Below the pieces are notes generated by a model. The model was not told the origin of the DNA. It made no database searches and worked only from the letters and a program-made list of their open reading frames with translations. From JBGOTP01 sp041476545 (GTDB lineage Bacteria; Acidobacteriota; Vicinamibacteria; Vicinamibacterales; CAVVIG01): 14,174 nucleotides of DNA. The DNA is taken from positions 1-14,174 of the forward strand of contig JBGOTP010000100.1 of assembly GCA_041476545.1 (NCBI GenBank), written 5' to 3'. The position numbers and the translations under genes were made by a program. Shown here piece by piece: positions 4,813 to 11,725 of the stretch. Position 1 is the stretch's first letter; each line of letters begins with the position of its first letter.

Positions 4813-7184
4813 CAGGCGACAGCAGCCGTCGCCGCAAGCGCGACAACAACGCCCACATACGTCAGCGGATCCACGGCGTCCAGGCCGAAGAGAAGCGTGC
4901 GCAGTATCGACGAGGAGACAAACGCGGCGGCGCTTCCGAGGACGAAGCCGACCATTGTGAGGTACACCGCGGGTCCCGCGACAAACTGGACGATTCGCCA
5001 CACGCCGGCGCCCAACGCGATCCGAAGGCCGATCTCGGGTGTCTGCCGGGCAACCGTGGCGGACAGCACGCCATAGAGCCCGACCGCCGCGATCATCAGC
5101 GCGACCAGCGTGAATCCCGAGGAGAGGCCCGCGGCAAGGCGGTCGCCGTACAGCGACTCGTCCAGGTAGCGGGCAAGCGTCTTGATACTGGCGATGTCGA
5201 TATCGGGATCGATCGACTGAACGAGGCGTTGAACCGAAGGCGCCAGACGCTCCGCACGGCCGCCGGTGCCCCGAACGAACAGCACGCCCCTCACCGCCGG
5301 CGATCGCGACTGCTGGCGGCACAGGTACAGAAAATCGCGCGGCTCTTCGCGGACGCTGTTGTAGATGGCGTCTGCGGCAACGCCGATGATCGCCATCGGC
5401 GGACGCCGCCCCTCGACAAACCGCAGGTGCTCGGTCACGGGGTTCGTCTCGCCGAAGAGATGTTGCGCCAGCTGACGATTGACGATCACCGCGGGTGCTG
5501 ACGCCGGCGTGTCCGCGGTCGAGCACCCGCGTCCGGCGACAATCCGGACACCAAGCGTGTCGAAATAGCCGGGCGTGACGGACGTGAAGAACGCGTGCGT
5601 CGGCGCGTCCGATCGTCGCCGGCCGCCTTCCGCCACGACGTTGATGCCAATCTCGCTGCCGGTCAGTGGCGGCAGACTGGCAACCGCTGTCGCCTCAACA
5701 CCGGGGAGGCGCCGCGCCCCGTCGATCACAGCGGCCAGCGTCTGGTCCGCCTGTCCCGCGGGCCGGCTCGCGCGTCTGTCGGCGAGCGACACGGCCAGCA
5801 CGCGTTCGGGTTCGAAACCGACGTTGAACGCGTACAGGTTCACGAGGCTGTGAAGGAGCAGACCGGTGCCGCCGAGCAGCGTGACTGATGCGGCGATTTG
5901 CGCGACCACCAGGGCCTGACGGAGGCGCGATGGGCGAGCACCCCGGCCGAGGCCCGCGCCGCCGCGCGACTTGAGGCCCTGCGCGAGATTGACTCGTGGC
6001 GCTGCGAGCGCCGGCGCGACGCCGCAGAGCAGCGCCGTCAGACCGAGGACCGCCACGGAGAACAGGAGAACCCGAGCGTCGATGCTCGTGGCAAGCGTGA
6101 CAGGCGTCCGCCCGATCGACAGCCCTGCAACCAGCGCGCGGCTGGCCCAGTGCGCGGAGAGGACACCGGCGGCCGTGCCCAGGGTCGCGACGACGGATCC
6201 TTCGATGATGAACTGGCGAGCGAGGCGCGCCGGCGTCGCGCCAAGCGCGAGTTGCACGGCCACTTCGTGCTGTCGTCCGGCGGCGCGCGTGAGCATCAGG
6301 TTCGCCACGTTCGCGCACGCGACGAGGAGCACCAGCGCAACAACAGCGAAGAGCACCCACACCCGGGCGCCGAACCGGTCGCGGACATCGGACCACCCGC
6401 GTCCGGCCGGCGTGACGAGTAGTCGCGCCATGTCCTGGCTTTTTTCAACGTCGGGAAGCGTCGACGCCCTCATGACCTGTTCGAATACCGGCGAGAGCCC
6501 CGTGCGCGCCTGCGACGACGACACCCCAGGCCGAAGTCGACCGACGACTTTCATCCACGCGGGATCTCGAAGTCCTGATCCGAACGGCGCGTAGAAGTCT
6601 GGCGCCGATCCCACGGTCATGCCGAAGAATCCCGTGGGCGCGACGCCGACAATCGTGTGCGGCGCGCCGTTCACCACGATCGTCTCTCCGACGACGGATG
6701 GGTCGGCGGCGAAGGCGCGCGTCCAGTAGGCCGAACTGAGTACGATTCCCGCGCGTCCGGCCTGGTCGTTGTCTGGCGACAGGAGCCGGCCGACGCGCGG
6801 CTGAACGCCGAGCACGGAGAAGAAGTTCGCGGACACGACTTCGCCGAGGGCCGCCATCGGCTGACCACGATGCAGCGTCTGGAACTCGAACAGGCCAGCG
6901 TCGGCGAGCACACCAGACAGGACGTCGTGTTGGGCCGAGTACTGTTCGAACGCGGCCCGCTCGGAGATGTCGACTGTCTGCAGAGACCCGGCTGAGTGGA
7001 GGAGGACGAGCTGGTCGGGCTCATGGACGGGAAGACGCCGCAACAGAAGCGGATCAACGACGCTGAACACGGCGGTGTTCGCGCCGATTCCCAGGGCGAG
7101 GGTCAGGGCGGCGAGGGCCGTGAACGCGGGCGCCTGTCGAAGGCGCCGGCAGGCGTACCTGATATCGTCGAAAAACTCGCTCAC
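4752..7184 (-). CDS. ADOP-type orphan ABC permease (MacB/FtsX-like, two FtsX domains)
   Basis: An 810-residue membrane protein with GTG start at 7184, preceded by AAGGGAG on the minus strand. The N-terminus FFDDIRYACRRLRQAPAFTA followed by LALGIGANTAVFSVVD (30-44) is the hallmark of the acidobacterial duplicated orphan permease family. Order: first membrane helix (21-44), a large periplasmic MacB-like domain (about 50-270), then three helices (275-299, 325-350, 370-395) forming FtsX domain one. A further helix (420-447), a second periplasmic domain (about 450-680) and three last helices make FtsX domain two, ending in the usual PTRRAMRVDPVVVLR tail. The family lacks its own ATPase in the gene neighbourhood, as here. 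Its role is unproven; MacB relatives pass force or export substrates across the envelope. It lies 51 bases downstream of the NHL gene, probably in one transcript. Confidence 0.93.
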   Translation of the reverse strand: MSEFFDDIRYACRRLRQAPAFTALAALTLALGIGANTAVFSVVDPLLLRRLPVHEPDQLVLLHSAGSLQTVDISERAAFEQYSAQHDVLSGVLADAGLFEFQTLHRGQPMAALGEVVSANFFSVLGVQPRVGRLLSPDNDQAGRAGIVLSSAYWTRAFAADPSVVGETIVVNGAPHTIVGVAPTGFFGMTVGSAPDFYAPFGSGLRDPAWMKVVGRLRPGVSSSQARTGLSPVFEQVMRASTLPDVEKSQDMARLLVTPAGRGWSDVRDRFGARVWVLFAVVALVLLVACANVANLMLTRAAGRQHEVAVQLALGATPARLARQFIIEGSVVATLGTAAGVLSAHWASRALVAGLSIGRTPVTLATSIDARVLLFSVAVLGLTALLCGVAPALAAPRVNLAQGLKSRGGAGLGRGARPSRLRQALVVAQIAASVTLLGGTGLLLHSLVNLYAFNVGFEPERVLAVSLADRRASRPAGQADQTLAAVIDGARRLPGVEATAVASLPPLTGSEIGINVVAEGGRRRSDAPTHAFFTSVTPGYFDTLGVRIVAGRGCSTADTPASAPAVIVNRQLAQHLFGETNPVTEHLRFVEGRRPPMAIIGVAADAIYNSVREEPRDFLYLCRQQSRSPAVRGVLFVRGTGGRAERLAPSVQRLVQSIDPDIDIASIKTLARYLDESLYGDRLAAGLSSGFTLVALMIAAVGLYGVLSATVARQTPEIGLRIALGAGVWRIVQFVAGPAVYLTMVGFVLGSAAAFVSSSILRTLLFGLDAVDPLTYVGVVVALAATAAVACYVPTRRAMRVDPVVVLRGD

Positions 7185-7235
7185 GCGTCTTCTCCCTTCC
7201 TTTTCAGACGTGAAGGGGGTGAGTGCGGTTTGAGT

Positions 7236-8180
7236 TCAGCGCTTGACGTACCTGTGCAGCATCGCGTTGATGGTGTCCGCGACGTAGATGTCGCCGGACG
7301 GAGCGATGGCCATATAGTGCGCCTCGCCGAACTCGCCCAGCGCTTTTCCCGGCTGACCCATGGCCGCCACCGCCTTGCCGTTCGCGTCGAGCCTGAGGAT
7401 CTGTCCCGAGAAGCCGGTGGCGAGATACATCTGCTGATCGGATCCAAGCAGCAGCCCGCAGGGCAGTCCCGCAAATTTCCACGACTTCACGAAGCGGCCG
7501 TCGGTGTCGAAAACCTGCACGCGGCGATTCTCGCGGTCCGCCACGTACACCATGCCCTGATACACAAGGATCGCGTGCGGCTGATCGAACTGGCCCGGGG
7601 CAGATCCTTTGCCACCCCACGACTTCAGGAATCGGCCGGTCTTGTCAAACCGCAGGACGCGCCCCTCGCCGCGCCCGTGCCCCTGCACGACGAAGACGTC
7701 GCCGCCAGGGCCGAACCCGATATCCGCGGGTTCAAACAGCAGCCGTGTGCCGGCCGTCTCGTCCCAATTGCCAGGCTGACCGCGTGTGCCGAGAGTGAGG
7801 AGTACATCGCCCGTCGCGCTCATCTTCGTGACGGTGTGGCCGTTGACGTCGGTCGTCCAGATGTTGCCTTCCGGATCGATTCGCATACCGTGCGGCCGCA
7901 CGTAGCGCCCCTCGCCAAACGCCCGCACGAACACGCCCTGCCCGTCGAATTCCATCAACGGATGCTCGCCGCGATTGAAGACGAGCATGTGACCACGCGC
8001 GTCGAAGGCCACGCTCGAAGGCGCGCCCATCCGCATGCCGTCGGGCAGCTTCAGGCCTGTCTCGATCGGGCGATAGCCAAGGTCCGGCGCGGTTTCCATC
8101 TGCGCGGGATCCGGACCGCTGAGCACCCCGGGCACGACGGTTTGGGCGAGGAAGAGGAAGAGCCAGATTGGCAGCAGCAT
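7236..8180 (-). CDS. Secreted NHL-repeat six-bladed beta-propeller protein
   Basis: A 314-residue protein from ATG 8180, with AGGA seven bases upstream on the minus strand. The open frame runs further upstream, but that part lies antisense to another gene and lacks protein-like sequence. Residues 1-20 are a signal peptide (MLLPIWLFLFLAQTVVPGVL). NHL-type repeats are visible at about 95-120 (RPHGMRIDPEGNIWTTDV), 148-178, 199-226 (PHAILVYQGMVYVADRENRR) and 287-311 (AHYMAIAPSGDIYVADTINA). This layout resembles peptidyl-alpha-hydroxyglycine alpha-amidating lyase-like proteins, which are common in soil bacteria as secreted propellers; lyase activity itself is not shown. The gene is followed by the ADOP permease after 51 bases, and it diverges from the six-gene plus-strand cluster. 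Confidence 0.87.
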   Translation of the reverse strand: MLLPIWLFLFLAQTVVPGVLSGPDPAQMETAPDLGYRPIETGLKLPDGMRMGAPSSVAFDARGHMLVFNRGEHPLMEFDGQGVFVRAFGEGRYVRPHGMRIDPEGNIWTTDVNGHTVTKMSATGDVLLTLGTRGQPGNWDETAGTRLLFEPADIGFGPGGDVFVVQGHGRGEGRVLRFDKTGRFLKSWGGKGSAPGQFDQPHAILVYQGMVYVADRENRRVQVFDTDGRFVKSWKFAGLPCGLLLGSDQQMYLATGFSGQILRLDANGKAVAAMGQPGKALGEFGEAHYMAIAPSGDIYVADTINAMLHRYVKR

Positions 8181-8292
8181 GGGAGGATCCTGCCTGAGTG
8201 CGTGGCCAAAGAGCAAGGGGCTGTTTGGGGTAGGATCACGGTTTCCACGCGAGCGATCGCGCAGTTCATACGGACAACAACAGGAGGCGACA
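8181..8292. promoter_or_regulatory. Divergent intergenic region before the six-gene cluster
   Basis: These 112 bases separate the NHL gene (leftward) from the plus-strand cluster (rightward), so promoters for both are expected here; this is inferred from orientation. A GCGATCGC palindrome sits at 8253-8260 and a TAGGAT hexamer near 8231 could serve as a -10, but no matching -35 is convincing. Confidence 0.4.
8282..8287 (+). promoter_or_regulatory. Shine-Dalgarno fixing the start at 8293
   Basis: AGGAGG lies five bases before ATG 8293. The frame is open back to 8179, but the upstream part lacks protein character and a ribosome site, so the shorter start is preferred. Confidence 0.8.
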
Positions 8293-8697
8293 ATGCTGGG
8301 CGACAAGATTGGTGAGACAACAGGAAAAGTGACAGGTCGACGTGTGCTGCCGAGTGCCGGCGGCGGACCAAGGATGGAGATCACATTCGAAGATGCTGGA
8401 AAGGTGCTGGGAGTGGACGTGCGTGAAGTCGGCACGTACTCGTCCGCCATGCGGGCCGATGGCACGTTGTACGGAGAAGGCCAGGGCGTCGTCATGGGCA
8501 AGGGCGGGGAGCAGGCTACGTGGGTCGGGCAGGGTGTGGGCACGATCAAGCCGGATGGCAGCGTGAGTTACCGCGGCGCCGTGTACTATCAGACGGCATC
8601 GTCCGCCTGGTCCCGGCTGAACAAGGTGGCCTCCGTGTTCGAGCACGAGGTCGATGCGCAGGGCAACGCCCGCTCCCAGCTCTGGGAATGGAAGTAG
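8293..8697 (+). CDS. Conserved small protein of unknown function
   Basis: A 134-residue protein without signal peptide, so probably cytoplasmic. The start MLGDKIGETTGKVTGRRVLP, the middle DGTLYGEGQGVV (56-67) and a glycine-rich TWVGQGVG segment, then the C-terminal AVYYQTAS and LWEWK ending, look like a family I have seen as an unnamed conserved protein in soil bacteria; I cannot give it a domain name. Repeated short strand-turn units with Gly-Gln-Gly suggest a beta-barrel or sandwich. It is the first gene of the plus-strand cluster, and only five bases separate it from the DUF3237-like gene, which implies co-transcription and perhaps a shared task. Confidence 0.7.
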   Translation: MLGDKIGETTGKVTGRRVLPSAGGGPRMEITFEDAGKVLGVDVREVGTYSSAMRADGTLYGEGQGVVMGKGGEQATWVGQGVGTIKPDGSVSYRGAVYYQTASSAWSRLNKVASVFEHEVDAQGNARSQLWEWK

Positions 8698-8702
8698 CAG
8701 AC

Positions 8703-9182
8703 ATGGAACAGGGGCCGTCGACGGAGGTCGCGACCGAGTACCTGATGACAATCGTCATTCCGCTCGACGCCGCGATACCCGTCGACGGCTCGACGATTCT
8801 CGTCCCGGTCAGATCTGGCGGATCCGTTAGCGGCCCGCGCATCAGCGGAACGATCGCGACGCCGAGCGCGGACTGGCTGCGGGTGCTGCCGTCTGGAGCG
8901 CTGCGGATGGACGTCCGGCTGCTCATTCACACCGACGACAACGCGTATGTGTATCTTTCCTACAACGGCGTCTCGCAGCACTCGAAGGAGAGTGCGGCCA
9001 GACTGAGCCGCGGCGAGGTGCTCACCGACAAGGACGTGCCGTACTTCATCACCGCCCCGACGTTTCAGACTTCGTCTGAAACGTACGCCTGGCTCAACAG
9101 CGTGCAGGCAGTCGGCAAAATGGCCGAGCTCAAACGCGGCGTCGACGGCTACGTGAAGTACGACGTGTTCGTTGTTAAGTGA
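8703..9182 (+). CDS. DUF3237-family protein
   Basis: A 159-residue protein, close to the usual length of DUF3237 members. Start ATG 8703 has GGAAG eight bases upstream; an alternative in-frame ATG at 8688 would overlap the previous gene. Family-like features are the VRSGGSVSGPRISGTIATPS stretch with ADWL right after it, then LRMDVRLLIHTDDNAYVYLS and a YNG turn. Next come YFITAPTFQT and an ETYAWLNSVQAVGK region, ending VKYDVFVV. The fold is expected to be a beta-barrel; the biochemical role of the family is not established. A perfect 11-base inverted repeat lies inside the coding sequence at 9060-9084. The gene is second in the plus-strand cluster. Confidence 0.82.
   Translation: MEQGPSTEVATEYLMTIVIPLDAAIPVDGSTILVPVRSGGSVSGPRISGTIATPSADWLRVLPSGALRMDVRLLIHTDDNAYVYLSYNGVSQHSKESAARLSRGEVLTDKDVPYFITAPTFQTSSETYAWLNSVQAVGKMAELKRGVDGYVKYDVFVVK
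9060..9084 (+). repeat. Perfect 11-bp hairpin with 3-base loop inside a gene
   Basis: ACGTTTCAGAC (9060-9070) is the exact reverse complement of GTCTGAAACGT (9074-9084), separated by TTC. The RNA would fold into a stable stem within the DUF3237-like coding sequence, where it encodes TFQTSSETY. Confidence 0.75.
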
Positions 9183-9207
9183 ACGAAGTTCGATGAAAAC
9201 CCGATGC

Positions 9208-9214
9208 AAGGAGG
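9208..9214 (+). promoter_or_regulatory. Shine-Dalgarno fixing the start at 9222
   Basis: AAGGAGG lies seven bases before ATG 9222. An in-frame ATG at 9204 would place this site inside the gene, so 9222 is chosen; it also puts the signal peptide at the very N-terminus. Confidence 0.8.
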
Positions 9215-9221
9215 CCGTGCG

Positions 9222-9926
9222 ATGCGAACAGTGCTCGCGACGATAGGTCTGGCCGGCATCGTTGTTGTCGCGGTTGTGGCCCAGGCGCGTCAGCCGGCGG
9301 ACCGATCCTGGACGGCACGTTTCGACATCGATCAAGGCGAGCTGGCCACGGCCGGCCGCAATCCCTACTTCGTTCTGGAGCCGGGCTACACGCTGGTCCT
9401 CGAGAGCGGTCGCGAACGGCTGGTCATCTCCGTCCTCAACGAGACCCGCCGAATCGATGGCGTCGACACGAGGGTCGTGGAAGAACGCGAAACGAACAAT
9501 GCCGATCTCGTGGAAGTGTCCAGGAACTACTTCGCCATCAGCACGCGGACAAACTCGGTCTTCTACTTCGGAGAAGACGTGGACATGTACAAAGGCGGCA
9601 AGGTTGTCAGTCATGAAGGATCGTGGCTCGCGGGAGTCAACGGCGCCCGGTGCGGCCTGATGATGCCGGGTGTGCCGCTCATGCGGGCCAGGTACTACCA
9701 GGAGATCGCTCCAGGCCTTGCCATGGATCGCGCGGAAATCGTCGGCCTGAACGATGCCGTGGTCACACCCGCGGGGACCTTCACGGACGTCTTGAAGGTG
9801 GAGGAGACGACGCCGCTCGAGGCGGGGCGGGAGTATAAGTATTTCGCGCGGGGCGTCGGGCTGCTGCAAGAGGGAAGGCTCAAGCTGATCAAGTACGGTC
9901 CGGCGGATTCGGGAAAGGGCGACTGA
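9222..9926 (+). CDS. Secreted or anchored protein of unknown function
   Basis: A 234-residue protein. Residues 3-20 form a hydrophobic signal (TVLATIGLAGIVVVAVVA), followed by a possible cleavage at AQA. The mature part is a beta-rich domain with aromatic turns: RNPYFVLEPGYTLVLESG (46-63), SVFYFGEDVDMYKGGKVVSH (112-131), PGVPLMRARYYQEIAPG (149-165), DVLKVEETTPLE (189-200) and the ending GVGLLQEGRLKLIKYG. Its layout resembles unnamed exported proteins common in Acidobacteriota, and the late VEETTPLE..YKYFARGVGLL part recalls DUF3108-like lipoprotein or envelope folds, though I cannot assign it. It ends seven bases before the ABC ATPase gene, so it is very likely co-transcribed with the transporter. 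Confidence 0.75.
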   Translation: MRTVLATIGLAGIVVVAVVAQARQPADRSWTARFDIDQGELATAGRNPYFVLEPGYTLVLESGRERLVISVLNETRRIDGVDTRVVEERETNNADLVEVSRNYFAISTRTNSVFYFGEDVDMYKGGKVVSHEGSWLAGVNGARCGLMMPGVPLMRARYYQEIAPGLAMDRAEIVGLNDAVVTPAGTFTDVLKVEETTPLEAGREYKYFARGVGLLQEGRLKLIKYGPADSGKGD

Positions 9927-9933
9927 CCGAGAC

Positions 9934-10884
9934 ATGACCACGGTTGCGGCTCGCCCGGTCATCCAGGTTTCCGGAATCCGCAAGACGTACCGCTCGACCG
10001 TGGCGGTGGACGACGTGTCGTTCGAGGTGGAGGATGGCGAGATCTTCGGACTGATCGGTCCAAACGGCGCCGGAAAAACGACGACGCTCGAGTGTGTCGA
10101 GGGCTTGCGGACGCCGGACCGGGGGACCATTTCGGTACTGGGTCTCGATCCGTTCCGGGACGTCTACGCGCTGCAGAACCGCATCGGTGTCCAGCTCCAG
10201 GAAGCGCAGCTGCAGAAGCGGATCAAGGTGTGGGAGGCGGTCCATCTCTGGGCGTCGCTGTATGGGAAGAAGGCGGTCAATGGCGATCGCCTGCTCGATC
10301 AGCTTGGCCTGGCCGACAAGCGGAACGCCTGGTTCATGACGCTGTCAGGTGGCCAGAAGCAGCGGCTCTTCATCGTCCTGGCGCTCATCAACGATCCGGA
10401 CGTCGTGTTTCTCGACGAGTTGACCACGGGACTCGACCCGCAGGCGCGGCGGGCCATCTGGGATCTCGTGCGCGGCATCCGGGATCGAGGCAAGACCGTG
10501 TTCCTCACGACGCATCTCATGGAGGAAGCCGAGCGGCTGTGCGATCGCGTAGCGATCATCGAGCACGGCCGGATCATCGACATCGACCGGCCGTCGCGGC
10601 TTGTCGACCGGCACTGTCCCGAGCGAACCGTTATGCTAACGACCGACGAGGCGGTGGCCGCGATGGCGCCGATGGCGGAAGACCGGTTCCGGTCGATTCC
10701 GGGGGTGGAGGCCGTGAGCCGCCAGGACGCCCGCTTCACGATCCGTGGCCGCGGCGAAGACCTCGTGACCGCCGTGATTCACTGTTTGTCGGAGAATGGG
10801 ATCCGGGTCACCGACTTTCGGACGGTCCTCCCGAACCTTGAAGACGTGTTCCTTAAACTGACCGGGCACTCGATTCGCGACTAG
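9934..10884 (+). CDS. ABC transporter ATP-binding protein (ABC-2 type)
   Basis: A 316-residue ATPase. Motifs in order: Walker A GPNGAGKTT (42-50), Q-loop Q89, signature LSGGQ (137-141), Walker B VVFLDE (157-162), D-loop GLDPQ (166-170) and the H-loop His194 in LTTHLMEEAE. The usual DEPT after Walker B reads DELT, a conservative variant that keeps the catalytic E162. About 85 C-terminal residues beyond the nucleotide-binding core resemble the extra domain of CcmA/DrrA-like ATPases. It powers the ABC-2 permease encoded 51 bases downstream; the exported or extruded substrate is unknown (drug, lipid or polymer are all seen in such pairs). Confidence 0.93.
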   Translation: MTTVAARPVIQVSGIRKTYRSTVAVDDVSFEVEDGEIFGLIGPNGAGKTTTLECVEGLRTPDRGTISVLGLDPFRDVYALQNRIGVQLQEAQLQKRIKVWEAVHLWASLYGKKAVNGDRLLDQLGLADKRNAWFMTLSGGQKQRLFIVLALINDPDVVFLDELTTGLDPQARRAIWDLVRGIRDRGKTVFLTTHLMEEAERLCDRVAIIEHGRIIDIDRPSRLVDRHCPERTVMLTTDEAVAAMAPMAEDRFRSIPGVEAVSRQDARFTIRGRGEDLVTAVIHCLSENGIRVTDFRTVLPNLEDVFLKLTGHSIRD

Positions 10885-10935
10885 CGAACGGAGCGAGGGC
10901 CGCGGGGTTCCGCGTCCAACTGTGCAGGGTGAACA

Positions 10936-11685
10936 ATGCTTCGTGGACTGTGGACGCTGACCTGGATCGAGATCAAAATCTTCCTGCGCGAACCGCTGGG
11001 CGCGTTCGGGACGATCGCCTTTCCGGTACTGGTGTTCGTCATCGCCGGGCGAGTCCTTGGCCGCACATCCGCCCCGCCCGCGAGCACGTTCAGCGGATTC
11101 GTGTTTGTCGGCTTGCCGGTATTTGCCGCCGTCCTGATTGCCATCAGCGCCGTGCTCTCGCTTGTGACGATCATTTCGATTTACCGCGAAGGCGGCATTC
11201 TCAAGCGGCTGCGGGCCACGCCGCTGCGCCCGCAGACGATTCTCTCCGCCCACGTGCTCGTGAAACTGCTCCTCACCGCGGTGTCACTGATCCTGCTGGT
11301 GCTGGCTGGTAAGCGCTACTACCCGGTTGGCGTCCAGGTTCCAATGCTCGGTTTTGGCGTCGCGCTGCTCATCAGCACCTGGAGCATCCTGGCGATCGGA
11401 TTTCTCATCGCCAGCATCGTGCCCACGGCTCGCTTTGCGCAGCCGATCGGCGCCGCGATCCTGTATCCGATGGTGGCCATGTCGGGGCTCTTCTTCCCGA
11501 TCGCCTCGCTGCCGCCGGTGCTGCGGCTGCTGGCGAGGGCGCTGCCGCTCACCTACGCGGTGTCGTTGCTGCAGGGAATCTGGACCGGTGAGGCGTGGCC
11601 GGCGCATCTCGGCGACATCGCGGCCCTGATCGTCGTCTTCATCGTGTGTACCGCGCTCTCGGCGAAGGTGTTCCGTTGGCAGTAG
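10936..11685 (+). CDS. ABC-2 type transporter permease
   Basis: A 249-residue membrane protein, with AGGGTGA before ATG 10936. About six membrane helices are visible: 23-40, 57-80, 108-124, 136-163, 171-192 and 226-244. The cytoplasmic loop YREGGILKRLRATPLRP (83-99) after helix two is the usual ABC-2 coupling segment, and the PMVAMSGLFFPIASLPPVL stretch (178-196) is typical of the region before the last helix. With the upstream ATPase it forms a DrrAB-like exporter. The following secreted-protein gene starts 40 bases after its stop, so the same transcript probably continues. Confidence 0.92.
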   Translation: MLRGLWTLTWIEIKIFLREPLGAFGTIAFPVLVFVIAGRVLGRTSAPPASTFSGFVFVGLPVFAAVLIAISAVLSLVTIISIYREGGILKRLRATPLRPQTILSAHVLVKLLLTAVSLILLVLAGKRYYPVGVQVPMLGFGVALLISTWSILAIGFLIASIVPTARFAQPIGAAILYPMVAMSGLFFPIASLPPVLRLLARALPLTYAVSLLQGIWTGEAWPAHLGDIAALIVVFIVCTALSAKVFRWQ

Positions 11686-11710
11686 CATGGAAAGTAGTGC
11701 AGGGCGATTT

Positions 11711-11722
11711 GGAGAGAGAGGA
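11711..11722 (+). promoter_or_regulatory. Ribosome site fixing the start at 11726
   Basis: A purine tract containing GAGAGAGAGGA ends three bases before ATG 11726. The open frame begins at 11687 directly after the permease stop, but only the later ATG opens a signal peptide. Confidence 0.65.
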
Positions 11723-11725
11723 TTC

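Noticed and set aside
8253..8260. GCGATCGC palindrome as a HIP1-like or regulator site
   Set aside because: A single 8-base GC-rich palindrome is expected by chance here, and no partner copy sits nearby.
8181..8549. N-terminal extension of the NHL gene upstream of ATG 8180
   Set aside because: It would overlap a plus-strand gene that has a good ribosome site, and the extension lacks protein character; the ATG at 8180 opens a signal peptide.
8589..10130. Long minus-strand open frame (513 residues)
   Set aside because: It lies antisense to three genes with ribosome sites, family motifs or signal peptides; its own sequence is rich in Arg, His and Pro without domain features, as expected of a high-GC shadow.
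10901..10914. CGCGG-GGTT-CCGCG hairpin between the ATPase and permease genes
   Set aside because: The stem is only five bases with no T-run, and both genes clearly act together, so a terminator is unlikely.
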